NCBI RefSeq assembly: GCF_021917145.1
Contig: NC_061078.1
Location: 10,057,604 to 10,121,603 of the forward strand
Origin: Hypomesus transpacificus
Taxonomy: Eukaryota; Chordata; Actinopteri; Osmeriformes; Osmeridae
Length of the DNA: 64,000 bases
Reading direction: 5' to 3'
Numbering within the stretch: the first letter of the stretch is position 1; the number at the start of each line of letters is the position of its first letter. Both the position numbers and the translations under genes were made by a program. A model generated the notes under the pieces. That model was not told where the DNA came from. It saw only the letters and a list, made by a program, of their open reading frames with translations, and did not search any database. Positions 42,016-55,300 of the stretch are shown in pieces.

Positions 42016-44370
42016 TACCCCCCAGTAATGAATCAGACAGTCTGGGGTCCATGTCAATGTGGAAGAAAAGGAACATTCAGCAGATGGTGGGGTGGGCTAC
42101 CTTTGTGGGAGGGGTCACTGTAGTTTCACATTCAGTGGTGCACCCGTTCCCCTCTGCCCTTCCCCTCATTGAAACTAACACCACTTTTCAGCAATTTCCA
42201 CTTGAAGACTGTTGTGCCCCTGCCACCTATGGGACGGTTAGTTTTATTGTAACTAAAGCATTCAAGAAACAACTTGCTATGAATCCCTTCATTGTGGAGC
42301 AAAGTTGATGTATTCTTTTAACAGTGGATGTGGGCGTTGGTCTAATAAGACTGGATTTTGTCAGTTACTGTAATTGTTTACTGTAATTTGTTGTATGAAA
42401 GCATCTAGGTTTGCACTCAATTACATGGGACTAGTCAAAGGTAGAAGCACTAGAAGGTTTGACATGAATTCACTAGTTGAGTTGCTATTCCCACCTGTTA
42501 AGAGTCTTAGGCTGTTTTTAGCTCTAAAGTGTCCCTCCCCCTCATCCCCCCCCTCCCTCCCAGGTTAGAGTTGAAGGGTTAATCTCATTTGTGCCCAGAC
42601 CGTTTCTGGTGTTCACATGGATTTTAGTGATCCTCAATGAAACAAGTGTGTGCGAAGGAGTCGTTAAGCGTGGACATCTGGATTTGTTTATGTCGCCATC
42701 TTGGTTATGTTGGTGCTTCTCATTTTCCCCTCAGATGTTATTGTCAGCTTTAATTAGCAATATGTGGCTCCATAGCTTGATGTATATTGTTCTGGCTGTG
42801 GCCTGGCGGCAGACATGGTAGATGTGTTGGTCTTGCTAGTTTGTTCTGCAAGCTAGTGCAAAGTTACCAGAGACATTTTTGCTTTGTATAAGGAAATTAT
42901 TTCAAATCAGAGAATCATAGCCAAAGAACCATAATAGTAAGTTTTGCTGTGAATATGTGAAATATGTGCTTTGAGAGTTTGAGGTTTTATCAAATTCATT
43001 GATATTGCTATCAGAGAGGACAGCTGTCACTGAGCTTGCTTTTGTACATGCAGAGTGCCTTGACCCTTTACTATAGATTAAAATCTCAGGTTCACTTTGA
43101 CTGAGAGCATTTCCGGGGACGATGTGTACAGCTTGAAATTTGGATCCAGATGTTTTTCATGCATCTGTCACATCTGGTATTTTACAGTTGAAGTCATCAT
43201 ACCTCACAAGTCATAACTCGGTCACAAGTCATAACTCGGTCACAAGTCATAAGTCAGATTTGGGTTTTGGGTGAGATACACAGTACATTCTGTTTCAGTA
43301 TTGTGAACATTTGGTAAGTCTTCTCATTGAGTTTGTGACCACACACGCAACTCACAGTCACACATATACAAACACCCCTCCATAATCACACCAGTCTGCT
43401 GCCACAGAGCGATGTGAGTCAATGACTCGCAGTAGTACTCTCAGTTCTCCCACACGCTCCTTAGCACTTTGATAACATCAGATAGTTTCAGGTTAAATTC
43501 CAGGAAACCTGCCCCCCCCCTTCCTTATTTTGTGATTTGACTTATGATCAAAAAGTCTGAAATGTAATCCTGATATTGTCTTTCTTACTATTGTCTTGCA
43601 AATACATACAATAGATTGTGGGGCCAGCAATTGTCAAGCCTTTCTGAAGGTTGTTAAAGTTCATTCTCCACACGTACTTGAGTGTGACAAAAGCCAATCT
43701 GTCTGCAGATGATGGGTTTGAACTTGGTGACCATTCTTTTTGGTTCAGTCATCTGTTGCTCTCCATGCTGGGGCAGTCTTCTTTAAGCGTGGGACGGTTT
43801 TTGTGTCTTTGTTCACTCATGACCACCGATTGCATTTCAAAGTTCACAGCTGCAGCTCTAATGCCCAAATACATAAACATGGTATTTTCTCATATTACTT
43901 TGTATAATTAATACTGACACTGACCTTCTCTTTCTTTACAACTTTTTTTTTCTTTTTTTTTTCTTTTTTTAAGCAACTGTAATGTAGTCGGCTTTTTTCT
44001 AAATTATCTAATTCATTTAAACTTGAAAACTATTTTCCTCAAACTGGACACTAATTCCTGGTAATTCTTCAAATTCATAAATAGACAAGGGCAGGAATGT
44101 GATCATCAAGCTCAATCATGTGTTATTTAATTCAATATGGGTGACTTCAGAAATGGTGTGTGTGTGTGTTTGACCTTCAAATGAACTGAGAGTGTTCTGC
44201 GGTGCTCCTGTGACCAGTAACCATGAATGAGGACATTTACGCCAGTCAGCTACGTGTGACATAATGGACAGGGCTTGAAGGGAAATTACTCTCTGTGGCT
44301 TTGGCCACATTGAAGGTCTAGACAGACAGATAGACACACAGACACAGACACACACATGTACAAACATCAA

Positions 44371-44424
<54 letters not shown>

Positions 44425-47400
44425 ATACAACAGCTTCACATTGAAAGTGGGTCAATGTGTTAATTCTCATATAATGCTTCCCTAATTGTCAGGCCCTTTC
44501 TGAGAAAGATTTCTTGTGTTTGTGTGCATATGTGTGTGTGTTTTTGATAGGACAGGGTACAGTGTTGCAGGTGCAACTTGTGAATGCACAACCTTATAAC
44601 TGAGCTCCTTTTGGACAATAGTCTCAAGTACACAGAGACACACATATGCACACCAACTCACACGTGCACACACACTCACAAATACTCACATTATGCACAT
44701 ACACATGCACACACACAGACACACACATGCAGGGTCACACAAGGAGAGACTACAGGTATTTATTTTTATTTTACAGGAATCAGTTGTACAGGAGTAGCAT
44801 GCCTGATGCTCATTAGTGTGTTTGTTTTGGAACAATGACTCCACTTGACTGCAGCTCGCTTCATTGTTCCCTCAGAAGGACAAAGAGGGTTGTTTTCAAA
44901 GCTTCTCCAGAGTTCTGGTCGTACTCTACCCATCACAAAAGCAAAGCTGGTGTCATGTTACTCAACAGTCAGACAATCCTGAGCACTATGTACTTATATA
45001 AGACCAACTTGGGCTCTGTAATTATAACAGGAAGGTATAAACAACAAAACTTGTTTGATTCAGGCATTTCCTGGTCGTTGGCTTTTATTGTCAGTTGTTG
45101 AGAGGGCAATTACTGTTGTGTTGTGGGGGAGTTGGAGCCAGCATGTTGCATGAGCAGTGAGATGTTGTCCTTGCAGAAGTCTATTGCTGACATATGGTTA
45201 TAGCCTCTCTCTTATCTTCTTCAGATTCAGACGGGGAGAGGGAGTCAGAGTAGCAGGGGATCGCTGTGTGTGTGTGTGTGTACGTGTCTGTCTCGTACCT
45301 GTCATTTGTCACCACACTCCTCGTGGGGGGAGCACACCTAACTTTCAGTGGTTTGTTATATGATTTTGGTCCATGTGGCTACTGGACTAACAGTACAGGA
45401 GATATTCTCAACACCAAGCCCTTTTATAAACAGAAGCATAACCCCAGATCTGAAAACTTCTAACCATTGTTGACTATTCAACATTTTATGTGCAGACCTA
45501 TGGCATGACATCCTCTGCATTATGCTCTCATGCCATGTTATGCCTACATACTGCTGAACGATATGTACAGTTTTGTGTTGCTTTCAACTCTGTTTATGGT
45601 ACATAGTTCTAAATCTATTCAACAGTTGTCGATAAAGAAGCTCAGAAGGAGCTTAAGCCGCTTCCACCACGTGCCATTTTTGCTCAGTTTTACGGAGTAT
45701 TAATTCACTCGATACCATGAGGTGTTGCGATACCTGAAGACTGATATCTCTCAGTCAGCGTCGCCATGCCACTCCCAGATCCAATCACCTCTGATAGCCT
45801 GTTAAATATTGTAGCACATGGATCTGTTACCCAGCGACGTGGATTAGCTTGAAGGTCTGTGGTTTTGACTCACCGGTGCTTTGAGCCTTTTGTGTGCGTG
45901 AGTCGGAATCCTACAGGACATCCACCAGTCTAGTGATTGACTTCTCAAATGAACTTTATTGATTAAAGAAGGAGTGTTAACTTCGCAGTTATAGTGACAC
46001 TGACGTAATAGTACCTGCTTTTAGTTTTGTTAGGATCTATGTGTATGTGTGTTCTATTGAGATGTATAGCCCAGGGAGGCTGGAAGCCCTGAGGGAAGTG
46101 AGAAGCCAAGGGAGTCTCGGTTTGCTTTGCATTCTACTGACTTGATCTCTGTAACCTAGTGACGAGGGCTAGTCTTACGGTAGTGATCAGGTAGGCCCTG
46201 TGTGGGTGTGTGTGTGTGTCTGTGTGTGTCTGTGTGTGTGTCTGTGTGTGTGTCTGTGTGTGTGTATGTGGACAGGCTGCATATCATGTGTTTCACTCTT
46301 GGCTTCTGGGACTGCACGTTTAGTTGTAGGAAGCACTAGAATGGAGATCTTTGTTCCTACTTGTTTTTCCACCACTCTAAGGACAATATGTCTACAGCAA
46401 TGTTTTCTTTTTGATATTGAATGCCTATTTCACCTGATAAGGAGGTTATTTGCTCTGTGTAAGTGCAGAGGAAAAGTGCTGGTTCTTTGTTGTCTGCCAT
46501 CTGGTTCTCAGTGGTCATGTGTTGAAATCTAGGTTTCTTGCAAATGGTGTTGGAAAGGAGTGAGCTACCTTACACTCCAAGGCTGTCGTGTGCTGGAATG
46601 AGAACTAGGATTGCTATTTCAAGATTTTTATCTATTGCATGTAAGGATAAGGCCACCATTCAAATTATATAAGAAATCATAGTAAAACCATTTATTTTTG
46701 TGCTGTTGTTCACCCAACCCTATTTAGCTCAGCAGACAAAATGATCCTATGTTGGTTTTGGTGAAATGGTTTGCATTTTAGTTATGAAAACATTCATTTA
46801 GGTCTGCATTCAAGTCTTGCATGTCAAAAAGGCTTCACAAATGATTCTTAGAAACAGGACATTCCATTTTTATTTGAAGACAGATGCATATGGTATCTCG
46901 TGGGGCTAAAATAGACTGTTGACCTAGAGCAGGCCTCAACATTCCCACCAGAACAGAACGTCCAGGAATTGCAGATGTTTTGGATACGATTACAGTGTGT
47001 CCATGTTTTCCTTGAACAAACCTGTGAAGTAGATTTACATCTGCTGACACTATCAGGGGTCAGGTGCGGTGCAAAGGTCACCTAACGGTTATCTCTCATC
47101 AGAGGGACTCAAAGAGGACCAACAAACAATGAGTGGCTACAGTTTTGTTTTCCCTTTACTTGTGTGTTTGGTCTGTAGCTTGCAAGTGTTTTGTCTAGCC
47201 TATTTGCTTATTCAATTTCAGATTATATTGTGATGGGATTTGGAGATAAAGCATGATGAGTTGAATCGCTTATCTCGTGTTTGTTTTTCAGGAGAACGTC
47301 CATTCCCTTGCACCTGGCCTGACTGCAACAAGAAGTTTGCCCGCTCAGATGAGCTGGCGCGCCACTACCGCACCCACACGGGGGAGAAGAAGTTTGGGTG

Positions 47401-47593
47401 CCCGTTGTGCGACAAGCGTTTCATGAGGAGTGACCATCTTATGAAGCATGCACGCCGCCACTCCGACTTCCAGCCTGGCATGTTGAAGAGGCCCTACGGC
47501 GGAGCCGTCAACAGTAACCGACCTGGCTCCCTCAGCGACTACAGCCGCTCCGACGCGTCCAGCCCCACCCTCAGTCCCGCCAACTCGCCTTAA
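36319..47593 (+). CDS. klf13: Krueppel-like factor 13, two coding exons, complete
   Basis: KLF13 is a nuclear three-finger transcription factor binding GC and CACCC boxes; in mammals it acts in T cells (RFLAT-1), heart and nervous system. Exon 1 is 36319-36754 and exon 2 is 47292-47593, giving 245 residues; the 10.5-kb intron interrupts finger linker codon Gly146 (phase 1). The N-terminus [18 protein letters not shown] and [15 protein letters not shown] are KLF13 signatures and cover the Sin3-binding region of the KLF9/13/16 group. Three C2H2 fingers lie at residues about 122-144, 152-174 and 182-202 ([33 protein letters not shown]). The C-terminus [14 protein letters not shown] is also KLF13-type. 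The ATG has an in-frame TGA at 36310-36312. The acid/proline-rich middle is shorter than in mammals. Confidence 0.96.
38744..38813. repeat. 35-bp tandem duplication
   Basis: Two adjacent copies start AACTTTGGAACACATCTC at 38744 and 38779, with two differences. Confidence 0.85.
40084..40270 (+). mobile_element. tRNA-derived SINE
   Basis: The 5' head carries pol III A box TGGCTGAGCGG and B box GTTCGATTCC in a tRNA-like fold. A body follows, then the tail AGAGCGTCTACTAAATGACT and ATTTAAATGTAA. A possible short target duplication AAAGGG flanks it (40078-40083, 40271-40276). The tail matches fragments at 50884 and 28188, so the family is repeated in this genome. It is not a functional tRNA gene: the anticodon and acceptor stems are degraded. 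Confidence 0.8.
41943..42010. repeat. (CA)34 microsatellite
   Basis: A pure CA run of 68 bp in the klf13 intron, preceded by an imperfect CACGCA stretch. Confidence 0.95.
43205..43257. repeat. 18-bp tandem repeat, about three copies
   Basis: The unit CACAAGTCATAACTCGGT occurs at 43205-43222 and 43223-43240, followed by a diverged partial copy. Confidence 0.85.
44375..44422. repeat. (AC)24 microsatellite
   Basis: A pure AC run in the klf13 intron, with further CA-rich sequence at 44637-44730. Confidence 0.95.
46200..46269. repeat. Compound TG repeat with TGTC interruptions
   Basis: Alternating (TG)n and TGTGTGTC blocks over about 70 bp near the 3' end of the klf13 intron. Confidence 0.9.
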
Positions 47594-48305
47594 AGCCCTG
47601 CAGCACTTTCAGTCTCTGCCCTGCCATCTCCACATTCAGACACACTCATAAGACACACCCCAGTCTCATCGACTCTTTCAACCATAATGGTGGACAGTTC
47701 AATGGATTCTGTCCAGGGACTTTGGTACCCCCCCACCACCTCACCCTTGATCTACTTGGTCAACTTTAATGCTGTGGAAACTTTGATTGGGGACAGGGCC
47801 ATACCTGCCAGCCTCCCTCAGTTTTGTCCTTTAATTGGAGCTATTCTAACAGGGTGAAATTCCAATTACACTTCTACTACACAGTTGCATATGAATCTAC
47901 TTTGCCAATCCTACGCTTGCTGTACTGTGTCGTATGTACCTGCTTACTGTAGTGCAATTTCTTTAAGCAACTCCACAAAGACATACATGCCTTCTTCATG
48001 GCTATATCTCCATTTACAAACGTGTACTATCTATATTATTTCTATTGTAAGCTTCTGACAGTTTAAATAAGATACATTGGTTAATAGAGAACACATTATT
48101 TAGGACAATTGTGTAATCTTATGTTAGTGTGCAACCTTCATTTAAAAGCAGATCACATTTACACCTCAGGATTAAGAAAATGATTTGTATCCACTTAACT
48201 TGACTGCACAATACAGACATCACTTTACCGGCATTTCAACGTGTGTTGAAATTCTGCCCTGCTCAGGGAAGGCCTAGGTTGCTTGAAAGAATGAATACAA
48301 TGTTG

Positions 48306-48313
<8 letters not shown>

Positions 48314-48382
<69 letters not shown>
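48314..48382. repeat. (AC)34 microsatellite downstream of klf13
   Basis: A pure AC run of 69 bp, 720 bp after the klf13 stop codon. Confidence 0.95.
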
Positions 48383-48384
<2 letters not shown>

Positions 48385-49979
48385 GCACAGCATCAATCAA
48401 GGAAAGTATGTAAGAAAGAAACCCCGTAACTTGAACATCTACTGGACTGACTTTCAGACTGGACATTAAGCACCCTCACCTTCATGGCTAATCTATATTC
48501 CAAGGGGAGTCTCACCTGTCTTTTTCAAAGACTTAAGTGTAGGAAGAGTATTACACTGTTTTGGTGAGACACCCCATCAGAAAGGTTGCTTCAAAGATAC
48601 TGAGAACTTAGTCACTAAAAACTGAATTGACCTGGAAGAGAACCTTCCCTCATCCTGGAAAAAGCCTGCACATTACTTAATGAGGCTACAATAAGAATAT
48701 TTAAGAAGATGACTAAAGCAATATCACTTCACCTGACAGCATTTGTTTGATCAAGAGTGGCCTGTCAACTACAGTACATTACCGAGAATCATCACCAGGT
48801 TTGTTCCGGTACTTTGTGGAGGTTGGACTCACACACACCAAGCCTTGGTGTCTTATCAGAGGGTGTTGGCGTTGAAACAGCATAGCGAAGGAAAAGACTC
48901 ATTAAAGGAGTCATGAAGAGACTTTCAGTTTGTTCATGTCAAGTTAAGTCCAGTGCCTGTATCTATTGCAGGTGGACTTAGGGGTTGATACAGCGGAATG
49001 AGGGGACCATGAGGTACAATAAAAGCCTAGCTTTATCAGCTGGAGGGAACACCCAGTGAGATCATAGCGAGTTAGAACCTCACCCTTCAACCCTCTGAAC
49101 ACATCATGAGAAACTTGACAACCGCCCAAAGAAGAGTGCAGCCATAGATGGAGAGAAAAAGTAGCTTTTAGGAGTATAGGCAAGAGACTGTGTTTGATTT
49201 TCACACTGAGCTGGTGGTTGTGTGATTTATGCACTGTCAATATACACTTACAATGGAAAATGTACTCTCAGAGGGAACTTCGACTAAAACGGGAGAGGAG
49301 TCAAGTCTCCTTTACAGATAAGCATAATGTTAAACATTGTTAAATCATGCATGGAGACTATTTTCCTTGCATATGTTACCATGGTGTCTTTTCATGTGTA
49401 CTGTACAATCCAACCTTTACCACTGCCTCTGATTAAGAATGATGGGACACACCCAATGCTCTCTTTATAGATCCAGTAGTCCCTCATTTTTTTCGTATGC
49501 TTATTTCCTTAAAATGGACATTACAATTGCTGTACAGCTTTATCGTCATAGGGAACAGGCTATAAAGCCTCAGAAAGACATTTGCTGCATAACATTCTCC
49601 CTCAAAATCTTTTTTCTGAAGTTAGATGCAAGAGTCCCCTTTGTACTTCTTTGGAAGTATTTAAAGAAAATACTTGGCACCAGGCGCTTCTCAAGACCCA
49701 ATGAAACCTTCAGGAAAAACTAATCTAGGAAATACAAGACCTAGCTAGCTTTCAACACAGCAATGCTTATGTCAATCAGTACAATGTATCAAAGACCTTC
49801 GGTAAATGATGGCTGTGCTTTTGGAATCAGGTCTGAAATAGTCAAAGGACCTCAGACCTCTCCCTCCTGAGGAAATCTGCTTGAGGTTCTCAGTGGGATA
49901 AGCCATGGACTTGGCTGTGCTGTTCCTATGCTTCAGTGTTGGCTTTAAACAGAGAAGTCGAATTGCACGCTGATTGGTG

Positions 49980-50063
49980 CACACACACAGACACACACGC
50001 AGACACACATGCGCACATACACACATGCGCACCCACACACACACACACACAACACACACACAC
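49980..50063. repeat. Imperfect CA-rich repeat
   Basis: ACACAC interrupted by GCAGACAC, ATGCGC and AACACAC blocks, ending in a short G run. Confidence 0.85.
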
Positions 50064-50883
50064 AGGGGGGAGAGGATTGGTCCAGCTGGAGAGGACTAGG
50101 AATGTTTCTGTGGGGAAGGAAGCAGGTGTCAGCCTGTGAATGGCCAGCGTTGTCCCCTTGCTTCTCCCCAAGGCCCCATTTTCCCAGTCACCTAAAAAGA
50201 GCCATCATCAGCTTTTTCCCTCCCTCGTCCATAAAGACAACACCCCTTATGAAAACACACTGCATCACCACTGCAGCATTCCCAGTCATAAAACCACTGT
50301 AGACTTACTCTTAGATAACCCTCACACTGTTTTATAAGGTTTCAGTTTGATGTCTGACTCAAGGGATTCCTCAGTGACTAGAGAGTGCAAATAGGAGGGA
50401 AGAAAGACACAGCCCTGCTCTAGACCCTTTACAATAAGAGCTCATTGTAAAAGTCGTAAAAAACAGACAACGAGCATTTCAAAGTTGCGTCGGGCTGTAC
50501 GATCCCTCAATGACATATCCCTCAGCCTATTTGACTCCTTTCGATACAGGAGAAGTTTTGTATAAATTCCATCAGTGATGTGTTTTTATGTGATAGTATC
50601 TCAACATGACAATAATAGTTGCATGAGAGACCAAGGGTGACAACATTTTTTATTTTGGCACCTGCTTGGCATCCAAGAGACCCGTACCACAGGGTGTGAC
50701 TGGTCCCCTACCGCAGGGTGTGACTGGTGTTAAGCTGTTCATTCAGGATGTTTCATCCACGTTTTGTCCATGACAGATAATAAAACTAAAAGGATTCGTC
50801 CATTCCGTCTTCTGTTCATCTTACCCATATTCAAACAAAGTGGTGTTCCAGTCCAAATATGATGTCAGTAAGTGTGGATTTAT

Positions 50884-50944
50884 ACATTTACATTCATTAC
50901 ATTTAGTCATTTAGCAGACGCTCTTATCCAGAGCGACTTACAGA
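50884..50944 (-). mobile_element. SINE tail fragment
   Basis: On the minus strand it reads TAAGTCGCTCTGGATAAGAG, CGTCTGCTAAATGACTAAAT and then GTAATGAATG. This is the 3' tail of the same family as the SINE at 40084, but with no tRNA head. Probably a 5'-truncated copy. Confidence 0.75.
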
Positions 50945-51603
50945 TTTATATTAATGTACTGTCATTTAAAGGATTGTTGGAGCATATTCAACGTTTTAGG
51001 GCCTGGATAAAATAACTTTACAACAAGGAGTTAAGGTGTGAGTATTGAGTCAGTCAAGTGCATCAATCAACAGTTTCAAAGATGGCCACCTTTTTAACTG
51101 GAACCTCAGTATGGTTGTTGAGAAATTATTTCATAAGATATGCTGTGTGAACTGCTCTTTTTTTTATTGATGACGACCAGACATTTGTATGGTCGGGTCA
51201 CTTTCTTTTTCTCACTTTCTGTCATTATTAGTATTTCTATCATTGTAACTTGATTTGTGTTTTGTACATTTTGCTATCACCCGAGTGTCCATATCATGTT
51301 TTTATTTGGGGATATTATTTAATGTTTCTCATGCATATTATGCAAAGCGTTATAAACATACTGTATACTGTATCATATCTGCACAAAGATAAACTGGTGA
51401 CACAGCAGGGAAGTATTCAAAAATATGTATTCAAAGGAAATACGTTTAGTGTATATTGTAATTGTAATCTCTTCTTAACATGCTTATGACATTTTCCTTG
51501 ACATAATTTGTTACTCCATTGTTGAAATTGACATAAGTTTCTCCATTTGCTTTTTCCAATGTTTTTGGTGTAATGATGTCATTATGCATGACTTGGTTGT
51601 GGA

Positions 51604-51609
51604 AATAAA
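51604..51609 (+). terminator. klf13: Candidate klf13 poly(A) signal AATAAA
   Basis: A canonical hexamer 4 kb after the stop; a second is at 51737-51742. Which one is used cannot be told from sequence. Confidence 0.35.
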
Positions 51610-52300
51610 TGGTTATGTCTTACTGAAATTTAAATATAGTGTGCCAAAGGCAAAAATGATTCCACAAACAGAGATATTTACATCCAGTTGTCCATTATTA
51701 TAGTATGACATGACATTTAAAAAAGATGTTCTTGTAAATAAACATGTCTTGTGACAACTGAACACAAGAGCAGAAACTCAAATGTCCATTGATCTTGTTT
51801 GAATTTGATTACTTTAATTTGCTTTATATCTGACTGAAAAGGGATAGTTGCTTGTACTGTCTCATTTCTGAATTTTCTTCCCAGCTTCTCTTGATTTTTG
51901 TGACATAGCACAAGAGCCGTCAGTTGCAGCAAAATGGTAGTTAAATGTTTATAAACTCAATGCCTGTTCCAAAGGATTCATATTTCATTCAAGTCATGTA
52001 CACTGCTTTGCGTCAAACCAACGTATCTGTCTTTTTTTTTCTTTTTATGTAATGTATTTATTTTTGAATGTGTATTATATATATTTTTGACTGTGATTCA
52101 TTTACTATTCTTTACAAGTCATAGATATATTATAAACTTTTTCTTAGTTGGCTTTTTTATTTATGTTTTGTAGCATTATTGAATAGTCATTGTGCTTTAG
52201 CAGCGTAGAAAAGAAAACGCTAAGAATGAAATGCTAGGAGGTGAATCCTATTAAACATTGCATTAAGCTCCCAGTGACAAGTTGAGTGTAAGTATCTGTA

Positions 52301-55300
52301 CATACATGTACCCAATGTTAACAGATTTGACAGCAAAAATTGTAGTGTCTGTAATGTCTACGGGAAAATGTGTTATGATGAAATTATCAGAAAAGTGGCC
52401 TACTTTTCATCCAGTAATAGTTACCAAAGTATTCAGCTACAGGTGATAGTTCATATCAGATATTCCTTTGACCACTCCCTCCCACTGAACCAAGCTAGTA
52501 CATTGATTATTCTGCTTTTCAAAAAATGTACTACAAATAAAAGGAACTTGATATGCTGTTCTAGCCTCCAAAAGTATTTATTGTGGGCGGGGTCAAAACA
52601 TTGCAATTGAGTTACTTTTTCAGTTAATCTTTCTTGTCTGCATCACTATTACAGTAGAGTAGACTGTTCAAAGTGTACACATTAGCCTTATGCAAGTATA
52701 GCCCTGGGGATCTGTAGTGTCATTAATCTCAAAGTAAAGCACAATGTGCAGGTAGAACTGAAAGCTGAGAATTGCATTCAACCTTGTGAAGTCGTGGTAT
52801 ATGTTGACCTGCGGATCAACTCCAGTGAGACTAGTTGGATAACTGTCTGTCAGTTCAGAAACATTATGTACAGTAGACTAAGTTCTTATCCATCAATGAG
52901 GGCCCCTGTAGTCCACATGGTAAGTCACATGATTACTTAAGCCCCCTCAAAGGAAAATATGTTGGAATGTGTGGTCCTCTACCTTGTTGGTTTGGTTGTC
53001 TTGATCCCAGTCTGACAACATAGATGTACAAACACTAGTAGGTGCCAGCAGAAATATGTGACTTTTAGTTTGATTTAGCAGAAATGGATTCTGTCCTGCA
53101 ACCTCTGTAGAATCACAATGTTTTTAGTGTTTGAGACGGTCACCTTTTATTTATAATATTTCACACTCCTTTAGGTTTTTTCGTTAGTGGGGTGCCCCTC
53201 ATCAACTTTCTAACTTGATTTATCTGTGCAATCAAAATATAAATGCCAAATACAGTTCAAGCCAATGCGTTTATTTAAACAATGTATATCACTGTTAGTT
53301 GCCTGTAGTGCAGTATGGATGTTGTGGTGTGTCCCTCTTGTCAATACATAAAAAGCTGCTATTTACCAAACGTCTTTTGAAAATCCCAACTGCATTTGTT
53401 GTTGAAGTGTTGGAAATGTACAAGCCCATAAATGATATACCAACAATTTAGCCTACGAATAATAATTTGTTACTCGTTGCTCTGCTGCATCTTTTTTTAT
53501 TTTTATTAAAACTTTGTTTACTTCTTTTGGCAGGATCTCCTTTACAAATCCCCAATAATATTGGATTATTGACCGTTTATTTCAACAATGTTCCTCTTTA
53601 ATGCATGCATTAAGTTTGGTAATAAATTAATTCATCAACATTTATTTGAAGTTTATTTTTTGGGGTAATATTGCTAGGGGTGCTGTTACAACGAGTTACC
53701 ACTCGTGACACATTGGAGCATTCAAACTAAGGGTATGGCACCCTGGCACATGGATGTCAGTCTTATGTACTAGTGCAGAGAAGGAACATACTGAGGCATG
53801 GCAACCTGCTAAATGACTACATGTAAATGCCAGTGTCACTGAAATAACTCTCTGTGCTTGTGAAACTGCCATTTTCTGCTGTCATTGCAGTTTGTCATAC
53901 TGCATTTTGCAAAGAATTATATTTAAAACTAATGGAGGAGCTGAAGAGGATGCAACTCATATAAGCTGCAGCAATATATTTCACATTATCGTGATTCAAA
54001 GTTCTATCTTTGTTCTTAAAACCTAATGGTGTGTCTGTGTGTGTGTGGGGGGGGGGAGTTTAAATGCAAAATGGGGTATTGGAAAGTTGATGTGAGTCTT
54101 CATATTACAACACAAATAAGTTGTTGTGACTGTTGTTTTAGCCGATATGGACTGAAGCAGCATTCACACCATCGCCCACTCATCGTCCGTCAGTCTCACA
54201 CTTCCACTGCCACAGAATGTTCCAGAGAACTGAGTGCTGGGAACCAAAAGGCTGGCACTTAGGACACAACATCTCAAACTTGTACCAATAAAGTGTCTAC
54301 AAATCAGGGAAAGCTATTTAAAATCATGTATCAATATGGTGAAGACCATTGATCTGTATATACTATTGAAAGAATTCCAGCTTGAAATACATGGAGTTGT
54401 CTCCAACCTTTAGCTAAATACACCTCTGTTTTGACTGTTACTGTAACAATTGCATTGTCTTTTTTAATCTTATACTGTGAACTAAGGACTGTTCATTAAA
54501 AGGTCCCAAGATGTTTAAGGGTGATGTGTACTCACTGTGGGCAGACAGTGACAGCACACCCACATGAGGACAGAGAAGCATGAGGAACTGACACCATTTT
54601 CTCACAGCAGCGTTCACATGAGGAAAAATGAGTCAACAGTATTCTACAAATCTCCCACGTCATTTTTCCACATTTCGAAACATTGTTTCGTGGTTTCACT
54701 TCATTGTATCAAGCCCCATTCTCCCTACTCTCTTCTGTGTGACTTTGATTCCAGTCTATATGCTAATATATATAGAACAGTGTGTACTGTAGGAGTGACA
54801 GTGTAGCATAGAAAACTGAGGGGTTTCATTAGAAAATGTCTGGCTGCTGTCTTGATGGTTGTGTTTGTGTGCACCACAGAATGAAATCCATTGTGTGGGG
54901 TTCCTGTTACAATTCTGTATTATTCTACTGCATTGAGGTCAGGAATGAGGGGTCACATAAGTCAATAGGACGCCAGTCAGGTCAGAGAGCGGCTCAGTGA
55001 GCTCAATAGTATTTGTTCTTTGTATTCCATTCATTATGCAAAAGAAATTGCATACCAGGAATAAAGAGCTATAGTGACTGAACTTCCTGTCCATGTGACC
55101 TTTTGGAAGAACTGGACTATGCAACCAAGCCGGCCAGAGTTAAACAAGATGTTGGGAAACATCCGTCAAAACACATTGTTATGCAACAAGCAAGGTCATT
55201 TGAGCTCATGGAGGAAACATTACATTGAGTAGTTTGAACATTTAAAAGTAAGAGCAAAAAAGGTTTTCACAGAACAGGTTGGAGCAAAACTTAGGCTCGG

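Larger units (their letters stand above)
36755..47291 (+). other. klf13: klf13 intron 1
   Basis: A 10.5-kb GT-AG intron (GTCAGT ... TTTTTCAG). It contains a full tRNA-type SINE (40084-40270), several CA/TG microsatellites, a 35-bp tandem duplication (38744) and an 18-bp tandem repeat (43205). I see no additional coding exon. Confidence 0.8.
47594..52300 (+). other. klf13: klf13 3' UTR (limit approximate)
   Basis: A long AT-rich stretch without a credible ORF after the klf13 stop. AATAAA hexamers lie at 51604-51609 and 51737-51742 and an ATTAAA near 52250; mammalian KLF13 also has a 3' UTR of several kb. It contains a 69-bp AC repeat, a 24-bp tandem repeat (50685) and a minus-strand SINE tail (50884), so part of it may be non-transcribed. 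Confidence 0.5.

Noticed and set aside
41785..42308. Open frames with long Thr-His repeats
   Set aside because: They are translations of a (CA)n microsatellite.
36319..47593. KLF9 or KLF16 instead of KLF13
   Set aside because: The start [18 protein letters not shown] and the tail [14 protein letters not shown] are specific to KLF13.
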